Positions 18,338 to 27,200 of a stretch of 64,000 bases of DNA are shown piece by piece. Below the pieces are notes generated by a model. It did no database searches. It was not told the DNA's origin and saw only the letters and a list, made by a program, of their open reading frames with translations. This DNA is from Verrucosispora sioxanthis (GTDB lineage: Bacteria; Actinomycetota; Actinomycetes; Mycobacteriales; Micromonosporaceae): NCBI RefSeq assembly GCF_010560025.1, contig NZ_SAIY01000007.1, forward strand, positions 62,001-126,000, given 5' to 3'. A program made the position numbers and the translations under genes. Position 1 is the stretch's first letter. Every line of letters starts with the position of its first letter.

Positions 18338-18763
18338 ATGACCGGTTACCGGGTCGCTGACGTGATGACCAGGCAGGTGATCTACCTGCCGGCGGAGACC
18401 ACCCTCGACGAGGCGGCCAGGGTGATGAAGGAGGCCGACATCGGCGACGTCGTCGTCACCGACGGCGCGAACCTGGCCGGCATCCTGACCGACCGCGACA
18501 TCGTGGTACGCGCGGTGGCGGAGAACGCCGACGCCAGCACCACCACCATCGGTTCGATCGTCACCCGCGAGGTTGTCATGATCGAGCAGTTCTGCACCGC
18601 GGGTGAGGCCGCGTCGCTGATGCGTGAGCGCGGCATTCGGCGCGTGCTGGTCTGCGACAACGAGCGCAAGCTGGTCGGCATCGTCTCCCTCGGCGACCTC
18701 GCCATGCAGCTCGACCCCACCTCGGCGCTCGGCGAGATCAGCGAGCAGTCGCCCACGGTGTGA
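18338..18763 (+). CDS. tandem CBS-domain protein
   Basis: A 141-residue protein made only of two CBS domains: residues about 7-62 (ADVMTRQVIYLPAETTLDEA ... LAGILTDRDIVVRAVAE) and 72-130 (SIVTREVVMIEQFCTAGEAA ... LVGIVSLGDLAMQ). Stand-alone CBS pairs bind adenine nucleotides and act as energy or stress sensors on partner enzymes. The partner is not identifiable here. A possible Shine-Dalgarno CTGGAGGGC lies upstream of the ATG. Confidence 0.92.
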   Translation: MTGYRVADVMTRQVIYLPAETTLDEAARVMKEADIGDVVVTDGANLAGILTDRDIVVRAVAENADASTTTIGSIVTREVVMIEQFCTAGEAASLMRERGIRRVLVCDNERKLVGIVSLGDLAMQLDPTSALGEISEQSPTV

Positions 18764-18788
18764 GGAAGGCCGCCGGTAGCCTGGCGGG

Positions 18789-19217
18789 ATGCCCGAGATG
18801 CCGAGCAAGCTGGCCGAGATCGTCGACGAGTTCGCCGCCGCGCCACGTGACGTGGTGCTGGAGATGCTGCTGGAGTACTCCGACGCCGTGCCGCCGCTGC
18901 CCGCCGGGCATCCCGGGCACGAGGGCATGGAGCAGGTCGTGGAGTGCCAGACCCCGTTCTTCCTGCGCGCCGAGGTGACGTCCGAGGGCACCGTCGACAC
19001 CCTGTTCGACTGCCCGCCGGAGGCACCCACCACCCGGGCGTTCGCCGGCATCCTCGCCGAAGGGCTGGCCGGTGCCACCCCGGAACAGGTCCTCGCCGTC
19101 CCGGACGACCTGTACCAGCGGATGGGTCTGGCGCAGGCGATCAGCCCGCTGCGGGTACGCGGCGGCACCGCCATCCTCGCCCGGCTCAAGCGGCAGGTGC
19201 GCGAACAGACGGCGTGA
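18789..19217 (+). CDS. SufE family sulfur-acceptor protein
   Basis: A 142-residue SufE-like protein that would accept persulfide sulfur from a cysteine desulfurase (SufS) or rhodanese for Fe-S cluster assembly. Family features are MPSKLAEIVDEFAAAPRD at the N-terminus, the active-site cysteine in MEQVVECQTPFFL (about residue 55), and a final LARLKRQVRE. There is no sufS in this window. It lies 26 bases after the CBS gene and 52 bases before the DsbA-like gene on the same strand, so the three may be cotranscribed. Confidence 0.9.
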   Translation: MPEMPSKLAEIVDEFAAAPRDVVLEMLLEYSDAVPPLPAGHPGHEGMEQVVECQTPFFLRAEVTSEGTVDTLFDCPPEAPTTRAFAGILAEGLAGATPEQVLAVPDDLYQRMGLAQAISPLRVRGGTAILARLKRQVREQTA

Positions 19218-19268
19218 GCCGGGCGGCAGTCGGGAACAGACCTGCCGGTCAGCGGGTTGTTCCCGGTC

Positions 19269-19904
19269 ATGGAGATCGACATCTACGCCGACGTGGTCTG
19301 CCCCTGGTGCTGGATCGGCCGCCGCCGACTGGCGCAGGCACTCGCGTCGTACGACGGCACGGTGACCGTCCGGCACCGGCCGTTCCAGCTGGACCCGTCG
19401 CCGGTCCCGACGCCGCGTCCGACGCTCGACGTGCTGGCCGAGAAGTTCGGTGGCCCGGAGCAGGCCCGGCAGATGGTCGCCCGGGTCGCCGAGGTGGGCG
19501 CGAGCGTGGGTCTGGACCTGCGCTTCGACCGGGCGATCGCGGCGAACACCTTCGACGCGCACCGGCTGACCAACTGGGCCGGTCAGCGGGACCGGGACGG
19601 TGAGCTGGTCGAGGCTCTGCACCGGGCCCACTTCACCGACGGCGTCGACATCGGCTCGCGGGAGGCGCTGGCCGGGGTGGCCGCGACCGTCGGGCTGGAC
19701 GGCGACGAGGCCCGCCGCTTCCTCGACTCCGACGAAGGGGTGGCCGAGTTGCGGGCCGAGCTGGCCGCCGCCCGGCAGCTCGGGGTGACGAGCGTGCCCA
19801 CCTTCGTGCTCGCCGGCAGGTACGGCGTCACCGGGGCGCAGGAACCGGAAACCCTGCTCGCCGCTCTTGCCGAGGTGGCGCAGCGCGAGGCCGCCACACA
19901 CTGA
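19269..19904 (+). CDS. DsbA family oxidoreductase (FrnE-like)
   Basis: A 211-residue thioredoxin-fold protein. The redox motif is near the N-terminus, DVVCPWCWIGRRRL, giving a CPWC active site. The family cis-Pro segment is GVTSVPTFVLAGRYGVTGAQ near residues 170-190. There is no signal peptide, consistent with cytoplasmic FrnE-type polyketide-isomerase/DsbA relatives. ATG 19269 is chosen over an in-frame TTG 12 bases upstream because it opens directly into the first beta strand (MEIDIYADVVC). The substrate is unknown; thiol-disulfide exchange on cytoplasmic proteins is the default reading. Confidence 0.92.
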   Translation: MEIDIYADVVCPWCWIGRRRLAQALASYDGTVTVRHRPFQLDPSPVPTPRPTLDVLAEKFGGPEQARQMVARVAEVGASVGLDLRFDRAIAANTFDAHRLTNWAGQRDRDGELVEALHRAHFTDGVDIGSREALAGVAATVGLDGDEARRFLDSDEGVAELRAELAAARQLGVTSVPTFVLAGRYGVTGAQEPETLLAALAEVAQREAATH

Positions 19905-19909
19905 CAGCC

Positions 19910-19947
19910 ATCGACGTCGTTGATGTTTCACGTGCAACGACATCGAT
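19910..19947. terminator. inverted repeat F, bidirectional terminator with a parS-like loop
   Basis: Arms of 13 bases at 19910-19922 and 19935-19947 (ATCGAYGTCGTTG, one mismatch) lie between two convergent stops, as expected of a bidirectional terminator. The loop and right shoulder read TGTTTCACGTGCAAC (19924-19938), one base from the parS core, probably by chance. Confidence 0.65.
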
Positions 19948-19959
19948 TCCGGTCGACGG

Positions 19960-20508
19960 TCAGGCCGGTCTGGCCAGGTCCTCCACCACCCGCGCGCCGG
20001 GCAGCGCGGCCAGCGCCGCACCCGGCAGCGCGATCTTGCTGTGCCGTACGCCCGACCCGATCACCACGTACGGCGTGGTCACCACCCGCGCGTCGACCAG
20101 GATCGGCCACTGCAACGGCAGCCCGATCGGGGTGATCCCGCCGTACTCCATGCCGGTCAACTCCACCGCGTCGGCCATCGGCGCGAAGCTCGCCTTGCGG
20201 ACGTCCAGCGCCCGGCGCGCCACCCCGTTCACGTCCGCCCGGGTGGTGGCGAGCACCAGGCAGGCCGCGTACCGGGTCACTCCCTCGCGCTTACCGGCCA
20301 CGACCACGCAGTTGGCCGACTCGTCCAGCCCGACGTCGTACGCGGCGCAGAACGCCGCGGTGTCGGCGAGGTCGGCGTCGATCGGCGCGACCAGCACCGC
20401 GTCGACGTCCACCGGCGCGTCGGCCGGCCACCGGTCCAGCGCGGCGGCGACCGGCGCGGCCAACAGGTCGGCGCGGGTGCGGGCGGGCTCGGTCTTCAGC
20501 GTTCCCAT
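19960..20508 (-). CDS. YbaK/EbsC-type aminoacyl-tRNA deacylase
   Basis: A 182-residue protein of the YbaK/ProX editing-domain family, which hydrolyses mischarged aminoacyl-tRNA (typically Cys- or Ala-tRNA-Pro). Family features are SANCVVVAGKREGVTRYAAC (catalytic Lys region), RKASFAPMADAVELTGMEYG and GGITPIGLPL, with a C-terminal SGVRHSKIALP. The start MGTLKTEPARTR at 20508 fits the domain boundary; the frame opens 20 codons earlier. It converges on the DsbA-like gene. A link with proS 1.7 kb away is suggestive only. Confidence 0.88.
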   Translation of the reverse strand: MGTLKTEPARTRADLLAAPVAAALDRWPADAPVDVDAVLVAPIDADLADTAAFCAAYDVGLDESANCVVVAGKREGVTRYAACLVLATTRADVNGVARRALDVRKASFAPMADAVELTGMEYGGITPIGLPLQWPILVDARVVTTPYVVIGSGVRHSKIALPGAALAALPGARVVEDLARPA

Positions 20509-20569
20509 CACGCCTGTGATCGTCGCATCCGCAGCCGGCGACGCGGACCGGGGACCGGAGGCCGGCAAC

Positions 20570-20767
20570 TCAGCCCTCGCTGGTCAGGAAGCCGTGTCGT
20601 TCCAGCATCGCCCGGTCCCGGGAGGCGGCCATCTCCTCCGCCCGCGCGGCCTGGACCCGGCGCACCTCGATGTCCTCCATCGCGTGCCGCACCGCGAGTC
20701 GGATCACGCCGTAGAGGAAGACGAACCCGCAGACGTACAGGAGACTGGTGATGACGAACGTGAGCAT
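20570..20767 (-). CDS. small single-pass membrane protein
   Basis: A 65-residue protein: one N-terminal hydrophobic helix (LTFVITSLLYVCGFVFLYGV, residues 2-21) followed by a charged, probably helical cytosolic tail (RHAMEDIEVRRVQAARAEEM...). It starts at ATG 20767 and ends 62 bases before the YbaK-type gene on the same strand. Its frame continues upstream as a long open frame overlapping the neighbouring gene, but only this 3' part has protein-like character. No known family is recognised. Confidence 0.65.
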   Translation of the reverse strand: MLTFVITSLLYVCGFVFLYGVIRLAVRHAMEDIEVRRVQAARAEEMAASRDRAMLERHGFLTSEG

Positions 20768-20804
20768 GGCTCGACGGTAGGGCGAACGTGAACCCGAGCA
20801 GGTG

Positions 20805-21584
20805 TCATCGCGCCGCTGTTCGCCCGTACGTGTCGGACAGGTAGTCGGCCCAGGTCCGCCGGCCCGCCGGTCGGGCGTCGGTGACCAGGCCACCGCCGCG
20901 CAGTTCCCGGCCGAGTCGGCCGGGGAAACGGATCGGCAGCATCGGGCGACGGGAGCCGCGCGCCTGCCGCCAGGCCCGCACCGCAGCGTCGAAGCGCTGC
21001 ACCTCGGGGCCGCCGTACTCGACGATGCCGCCGCGTGCTCCGGCCCGGAGCAGCTCGACCAGCTTGTCCGCCACCTCGCCGGCGTCGACCGGCTGGGCCA
21101 GCACCGCCCGGTCACCGATGACCGGGCCGAGTTTGCTGGACAGCCGCAGCAACTCGTCGACGAACGGGAAGAACTGGGTGGCCCGCAGCACCGTCCACGG
21201 CACCGTGCCGTCGGCGATGACCCGCTCTGCGACCAGCTTGTGCCGGTAGTACGAGTAGGGCACCCGGTCCACGCCGACGATCGAGACGTACACCAGGTGC
21301 TGCACTCCGGCATCGGCGGCGGCATCGACCAGACGGCGGGTGCCGAGCACGTCGATCTGGTGGGTTCGCCGGGTCGGCGAGGACGCCAGGTGCAGCACCG
21401 CGTCCACGTCGGTCACCGCCGCGGCGATCCCGTCGCCGGTGGCCAGGTCCGCCACCACCCACCGCACCCCCGATCCGGTACGCGGCCGGCGGCTGGTGGC
21501 CCGCACCTCGTAGCCCGCGTCGACCAGCCGGGGCAGCACCTCCCGGCCCAGCGTGCCGCCCGCCCCGGTCACCAGTACGCGCAT
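20805..21584 (-). CDS. NAD(P)H-binding NmrA/SDR-like protein
   Basis: A 259-residue atypical short-chain dehydrogenase. The N-terminal Rossmann motif is MRVLVTGAGGTLGREVLPRL; HLVYVSIVGVDRVPYSYYRHK carries the YxxxK-like segment, and TVLRATQFFPFVDELL follows. This is the pattern of NmrA-like/complex-I-associated sugar-epimerase-like proteins often annotated as NAD(P)H-binding. The start at 21584 has GGGAGG upstream; the longer frame from 21602 is less likely. Substrate or regulatory role unknown. Confidence 0.88.
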   Translation of the reverse strand: MRVLVTGAGGTLGREVLPRLVDAGYEVRATSRRPRTGSGVRWVVADLATGDGIAAAVTDVDAVLHLASSPTRRTHQIDVLGTRRLVDAAADAGVQHLVYVSIVGVDRVPYSYYRHKLVAERVIADGTVPWTVLRATQFFPFVDELLRLSSKLGPVIGDRAVLAQPVDAGEVADKLVELLRAGARGGIVEYGGPEVQRFDAAVRAWRQARGSRRPMLPIRFPGRLGRELRGGGLVTDARPAGRRTWADYLSDTYGRTAAR

Positions 21585-21654
21585 GTCGACCTCCCTCGTC
21601 ACCTGCCCGCTCGACGGAACGAGCCGTCCTCGACGTGACCGGCTGTGAGCGGAC

Positions 21655-22287
21655 TCACTTCGCCAGGTCGAGCACGGTGATCACCACGAAGAGCCCGATG
21701 ACCGCCTCGCTGACCAGCCAGGAATGGCTGTTCGCCCAGTCCCGCAGACGCGGCAGCACGGCCGCCGCCCGGCGACCGAGCAGCAGCAACGCCAGCAGCG
21801 GAAGGGCGAGCAGGGCCAACGTGAGCAGCACGAAGGGCAGCAGGTGCCACCACGGCAGATCGTGCCGAGCGGCGCTGGCTCCGACGGTGGCCATGGTCAG
21901 GTCGTCGGAGGGCATCCCCAGGAACAGCAGCAGACCCACCTTCGCCGCGTACCCGGGGCCAGCGTGCTGGAGCTGACCCATCCACCGAGGCGGCCCCGCG
22001 TGCCGGCGCAGGAACACCACCACCGCCAGCACCGCGAGCAGCGCCAGCACGAACCAGTCGATCCACCGCTCGACGGTGCCCCGACCCGCACCGGTGAAAT
22101 TGATCTTGAATAGGTGGACCGCCAGCCAGGCCAGCGTCGTGCCACCGAGGACGACGAGCGCCGCACCCGCCAGATAGCCCAGCGAGGCAGCCCGTGGCCG
22201 GTCGGACGAGGCGAAGAAGACCGCCGCCACCAGTTGCGTGCCGGCGACCATCACCACAGCCAACGGCAGCAGCGTCAGGAAGGTCAT
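21655..22287 (-). CDS. GAP-family (LysE-like) integral membrane protein
   Basis: About 210 residues with six predicted transmembrane helices, including LTLLPLAVVMVAGTQLVAAV, LGYLAGAALVVLGGTTLAWL, FVLALLAVLAVVVFL and LVSEAVIGLFVVITVLDLA. The layout, a glycine-rich mid-protein segment (HAGPGYAAKVGLLLFLGMPS) and a C-terminal helical pair resemble the actinobacterial GAP/Sap family related to LysE exporters. The start ATG 22287 is the first compatible with a membrane N-terminus. The transported substrate is unknown. It is codirectional with the NmrA-like gene downstream. Confidence 0.78.
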   Translation of the reverse strand: MTFLTLLPLAVVMVAGTQLVAAVFFASSDRPRAASLGYLAGAALVVLGGTTLAWLAVHLFKINFTGAGRGTVERWIDWFVLALLAVLAVVVFLRRHAGPPRWMGQLQHAGPGYAAKVGLLLFLGMPSDDLTMATVGASAARHDLPWWHLLPFVLLTLALLALPLLALLLLGRRAAAVLPRLRDWANSHSWLVSEAVIGLFVVITVLDLAK

Positions 22288-22448
22288 CGCCAGCCCATCC
22301 TGCCGGCTACCCCGACCGCGCACCGCCACTTCCACAATCCGCCCACCACCCGGCCCGGTCAGCAGGCACCCGGTCCGGTCAGACCGACACCGCTCCCGGC
22401 AGACACCCGGCCCGGTCGGACCGACACCGATCGGCAGGCACCCGGCCG

Positions 22449-23828
22449 TCAGACCGAGACCGGACGCGGCGCCGGCACGACCCGACCGGCGAGCAGCGCA
22501 CCAACCAGGGCGAGTCCGGCCGCCACGGCGAGAGTCAGCCCGTAGTCGAAGCGGCCCGGTGCCGCCCCGGCGGCGAGCACCGCACCGGTCAGCGCCAGCA
22601 CCGTCGCCGACGCGAGCGAGTCGCACAGTTGCAGCGACGAGCTGTTACGCCCCTGCTCGCCGGGAGCCGACAATTCGAGGGTGAGCGCCGACAGCGACGG
22701 AAAGAGCAGACCCATGCCGAGCCCGGCGACCGCCCAGCCGAGAATGCCCACCCATACCGGCACCGCCGGGACGACGCAGCCGCCCACCACCGCGGTACCG
22801 GCCGTGATGCAGGTGAGGCCGGCCCTCGGCAGGGTGCCCCGGGACCGGGGTGACCGGATCCGCGCCTGCAACCACGAGCCGAGCGACCAGGACAGCGCCC
22901 CGGTGGTCAGCACCAGCCCCGCCGCCGTCGGCGTGAATCCCCGCTCCCGCGACAGCATCAACGGGATCACCACCTCGGCACCGACGAACGCGGCCGAGGC
23001 CAGCCCGCGCAGCCCGACCACGGTGGGCAGGCCGCGACCGGCACGCAGGAACCCGGCCGGCAGCAGTCGCGGAACGCAGCCCAGCATGCCGACCAAGGCG
23101 AGCCCGACCAGCGACGCGGCGGCGACGCCACGCTGCTGACCCCCGATGTGCAACAGAGCGGCGCTCACCCCCGCCCCGCAGGCCCAGCCGATCCGCGCCA
23201 GCGCCCCGACGGAGCGGCGGACCGGACCGGCCACCCCGATCGACCGCAGCCCCGGATGGATCAACAGCACCGCCGGCACCGCCACCACCGGCACCGCCAG
23301 GAACACCCACCGCCAGCCGACGTGCTCCACGACCAACCCCGCCACCACCGGACCGACAAGCGACGGAACCACCCAGGCCGCAGCGAACGCGGCGAAGATG
23401 CGGCGGTGCAACCGCTCCGGGTACGCCTGCGCGACGATCACGTACAACGCCACCGACAGCAGGCCCGAACCGAAGCCCTGCACGATCCGACCCACCACCA
23501 GCGTCGCCATGTCGGTGGCCGCGCCGGCGAGCAGCAACCCGGCGACGAACCCGGCGAGACCTGCCCACATGGGCGCACGCGGACCACGACGGTCACACCA
23601 GATTCCGGAGAGCACCATCGCCACCACGCCGGCCGCGAACGGACCACCGAAGGCGATCCCGTACAACGCGAGACCGTCCAGGGCCCGGGCGACCGTGGGC
23701 ATGGCGGTGCCGACCGCCAACGCCTCGAACGCCAGCAACGAGACGAGCGCCACGCTGCCCACCGTCATGGCTCGCAGTCGAGGGGCGAACAGCGACTCGG
23801 CGGGGACCGGGGACGGGGCGATCAGCAT
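22449..23828 (-). CDS. MFS transporter, DHA2-like drug-exporter type
   Basis: A 459-residue major facilitator transporter with about 12-14 hydrophobic helices. Motif A lies between helices 2 and 3 (LSGIWCDRRGPRAPM), and the drug-exporter motif C region is VVPSLVGPVVAGLVVEHVGWRW. The start MLIAPSP at 23828 is preferred over 23849. Substrate specificity cannot be read from sequence. It stands next to a GAP-type membrane protein on the same strand and has no adjacent regulator. A role in efflux of small hydrophobic compounds is inference from family. Confidence 0.88.
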   Translation of the reverse strand: MLIAPSPVPAESLFAPRLRAMTVGSVALVSLLAFEALAVGTAMPTVARALDGLALYGIAFGGPFAAGVVAMVLSGIWCDRRGPRAPMWAGLAGFVAGLLLAGAATDMATLVVGRIVQGFGSGLLSVALYVIVAQAYPERLHRRIFAAFAAAWVVPSLVGPVVAGLVVEHVGWRWVFLAVPVVAVPAVLLIHPGLRSIGVAGPVRRSVGALARIGWACGAGVSAALLHIGGQQRGVAAASLVGLALVGMLGCVPRLLPAGFLRAGRGLPTVVGLRGLASAAFVGAEVVIPLMLSRERGFTPTAAGLVLTTGALSWSLGSWLQARIRSPRSRGTLPRAGLTCITAGTAVVGGCVVPAVPVWVGILGWAVAGLGMGLLFPSLSALTLELSAPGEQGRNSSSLQLCDSLASATVLALTGAVLAAGAAPGRFDYGLTLAVAAGLALVGALLAGRVVPAPRPVSV

Positions 23829-23882
23829 GGGGCAAGCCTCGGACCTCAACCCGCCTTCAGGTCAAGGGTGACGCGGCTTACC

Positions 23883-24143
23883 TCAGGCCGACTCCAGCGC
23901 CTCGCCTAGCCCTTTGGCCAGACCGGACAGGTGCTGGTCGGCCAGCAGGTGCCCGGCCGTGATCACCAGCGCCAAGGGCCACTCGATCACCTGGAACGCG
24001 GTCAGCACCCCGATGCCGGCGTAGTAGGTCAGCTTGTCAGGGGGCGGCACCGCCACCTCCCCCAGCCACGGCACGTTCACCCGGCGGGTGAACGCCTGCA
24101 ACGTCTCCCGGGTCCCACTGAGTTGTCGTGTCAGCGCACTCAT
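23883..24143 (-). CDS. small membrane-associated protein divergent from the P-type ATPase
   Basis: An 86-residue protein with a hydrophobic segment (LTYYAGIGVLTAFQVIEWPL, residues about 38-57, continuing into ALVITAGHLLADQ) and a short amphipathic C-terminus. It starts at ATG 24143 with GGGGAGG upstream. It is divergent from the giant P-type ATPase, with about 150 bases between the starts, so the two probably share a control region. Similar small proteins beside CtpI-type ATPases suggest a partner subunit, but this is inference from position. No family motif is recognised. Confidence 0.72.
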   Translation of the reverse strand: MSALTRQLSGTRETLQAFTRRVNVPWLGEVAVPPPDKLTYYAGIGVLTAFQVIEWPLALVITAGHLLADQHLSGLAKGLGEALESA

Positions 24144-24293
24144 CTCGCCTCCCCTACCGATGACGCCCACCTCGGATTCCTCCGCCGCAGCCGTCCATGC
24201 CCGGCCGGGCAGGAAACTTTTCCCAGCTCCGAGGGGCATAAGGGACGTCCGGCCGGGAAGCCAGGCCGCCGGGCACGAACGGTGGGAGGCGAA

Positions 24294-27200
24294 ATGCGGT
24301 TTGGCGCCGTCGGAGTACCTCCGGTGGTGGAAGCCGCCTCCCACCGCGTCGGTGCCACCGCGACCCGGCTGGCCCGGGCGGCCGGGCTGACCAGCCGGCG
24401 GGTGTGGTCCCGTCCCGGCCGGCACCACATCGAGGTCCACGGTGTCTGCCAGGACGGCGGCGACACCCTCGCCCGTCAGGTCGAGACGGCGTTGGAACGA
24501 ATGCCGGGAGTCACCTGGGCGCGGGTCAACGCCCCCTCCGGCCGCGTGGTCGTCGCCGTCGACACACCGGGACCGAAGGTACGGGAGCTGGTCGCCACCA
24601 TCTCCCGCGTCGAACGGACCTGCCCACACGAACCGGATCCGGAGATCCCACCGCCGCACCCACCCGAGGAGGGTCCACGGACCCCGCGTACCCTCGGCGC
24701 CCTCGCCTCCGACGCGCTCGGCCTGACCATCTCCGCGGCCACCCGGATCCTGCCCGTCACCCCGGTCCCCGGCGAGGTCTCCGGACTGCTCACCGCCATC
24801 GACCTGCACCCGAAGCTGCACGCCCTCGCCGGCCTCGGACTACGCCGCGACCCCCGCGCCGAAGTCCTCTTCCCACTCGCCGAGGCGGTGGTGCAGGGCC
24901 TCACCGGCGGCTGGACGGGAATAGTGCTCGACGGCGCACAACGGATCGTGCAGTGGGGTGAGGGGCTGGCCCAGCTGCGTGCCTGGGAGAAGGCCGAACC
25001 CCGGCTCACCGGCGACCCGGACCGCGCCGTCGCGCGTACCCCCGACTACGAGCGGCCCTGCCCGAAGCCCGACGGCTCCGTCGAGCGGTACATCAACCGG
25101 ATGCTCGCCGGCGGCGCGGCCGCCTTCGCCGCCGCGACGCCCGTGGTCGGCCCGAAACGAGCCGCCGCCCTGGGCCTGTCCGCGCTGCCCAAGGCGCCCG
25201 GCAGCGGACGCGAGGGGTACGCGGCCCAACTCGGCCGGATCCTCGCCCGACGCGGCGTCATCGCGATGGACCGCAGCGTGCTGCGCGAACTCGACCGCAT
25301 CGACACGCTGGTACTCGACGCCCGGATCCTCGGCTCCGACCGGGGCGTCCTGGCCGACCTGGCCCCGCTACCCGGAGTCGACACGTCCCAGGTCGCCGCC
25401 CAGGCGTTCACCCTCTTCGAACCGGCCGCACCGCACGACGTACACCAGCTCGACGGTTGGCGGCTCGGCCCGCTGGACCGGCTCGACGTGCACGACCCCG
25501 GCGACACCGACGACAGCCGACGGCTCCGCGCACGCGGCGGCACCCTGCTCGGCCTGGCCCGGGCCGACGCCCTCACGGCCGTGCTGCGGGTCGAGCCGGA
25601 GCCGGCACCCGGTGTCGAAGCCCTGCCGACCGTCGCCCGACAGGCCGGCCTGCGACTCGTCGTGGCCGGCGACGACCCGCAGCGGTACGCCTCCGCCGAC
25701 GCGCTGATGCCCGGCGACGACCAGCTCACCGAGTCGGTACGCGCCCTGCAACGGGAGGGCGCGGTGGTGATGCTCGTCAGCGGCGACCGCAGCGCTCTCG
25801 CCGCTGCCGACTGCGGCCTGGGCCTCGCCGACCCCGACGATCCACCGCCCTGGGGGGCACACCTGCTGGTCGGTACCGACCTGCGGGTCGTCTCCCTGCT
25901 CATCGAAGCGGCCGGGGTGGCCCGGCGGATGACCGCACAGAACTTGCGCATCGGACTGGCCGGCACCGGCCTCGGCGCCCTCGGTGCCTTCACCGCCGAC
26001 CCGGCCCTGCTGCCCGGCCGTGCGCTCGCCTCGGTCAACGGTGCGGCGGCGCTGGCCTTCGCACACGGTGTGTGGCGGGCCGGTCGGTTGACCGAGACGA
26101 ACGTCGCGCCCGCACCCGCGATCACCGCCTGGCATCTGATGCCGGTGCCCACCGTCATCGACCAACTCGGCACCGGCCGCGACGGGTTGACCGAGACCGA
26201 GGCCGAACGGCGACACTCCGCTCGCCCGGGTCAGGCCGCCGGCCCCGGCGGGCTGCTCCGCGCCTTCGTCGACGAACTCGCCAACCCGCTCACCCCGGTG
26301 CTCGCCGCCGGAGCGGTGCTCTCCGCCAGCTTCGGCTCCCTCGTCGACGCCGCCCTGGTCGGCGGGGTCGTCGGAGCGTCCGCGCTGGTCGGCGCGGTAC
26401 ACCAGCGCAACACGGAGAAGTCGCTGGCCGAGCTGCTGTCCCGCTCAGCGGTGACCGCCCGGGTCCGCCGCGACGGCGTCGAACGGGTGGTACCCGCCGA
26501 CGACCTCGTCCCCGGCGACGTGATCGTGCTCGAATCCGGCGACGCCGTACCCGCCGACTGCCGGGTGTTGACCTCCGTCGGACTGGAAGCCGACGAGTCC
26601 TCCCTGACCGGTGAGTCCCTGCCGGTCGCCAAGACCGACCAACCGGTGGTCGCCGCCGCCGTGGCCGAGCGCTCCTCGATGGTCTACGAGGGAACCAGCA
26701 TCGCCGCCGGCCGGGGCGACGCCGTGGTCGTGGCCACCGGCGCGGACACCGAGGCCGGACGCAGCCTCTCCCTGGCCGGGCAGGCACCACCGGTCAGCGG
26801 GGTCGAGGCCCGCCTGGGCAAGCTGACCCGCACCGCCATCCCACTCGCCGCCGGGTCGGCGGTCGCGGTGGCCGGCGCCGGGCTGCTGCGGGGCGTACCG
26901 CTGGCCCAGACGGCCGCGACCGCCGCGAACCTGGCCGTCGCCTCGGTGCCCGAGGGACTGCCGTTCCTGGTCAGCGCCGCCCAACTGGCCGCCGCCCGAC
27001 GACTCGCCGAACACGGTGCGCTGGTCCGCAACCCGCGCACCATCGAGGCGCTGGGCCGGGTCGACGTGCTCTGCTTCGACAAGACCGGCACCCTCACCGA
27101 GGGGCACCTGATGCTGGCCGGGGTGGGTGACGCCGGCTCGTACTCCCCGCTGGAACACCTCGACGACCGGTTGCGACGCACCCTGGCCGCGGCGTTGCGG

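Noticed and set aside
19924..19938. A parS-like sequence TGTTTCACGTGCAAC between two convergent genes
   Set aside because: One mismatch in the core, and it coincides with the loop and shoulder of a terminator-like inverted repeat. It is 31 kb from the nearest perfect parS, so chance is the simpler reading.
22288..22448. Short CGGTCAGACCGACACC-like repetitions upstream of the GAP-type gene, considered as a CRISPR array
   Set aside because: Only three imperfect short copies with no constant spacer length, so this is not an array. No CRISPR or cas gene was seen in the window.
23931..24293. A longer start for the P-type ATPase
   Set aside because: It overlaps the divergent 86-residue gene and lacks protein-like composition. 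ATG 24294 has a good ribosome site.
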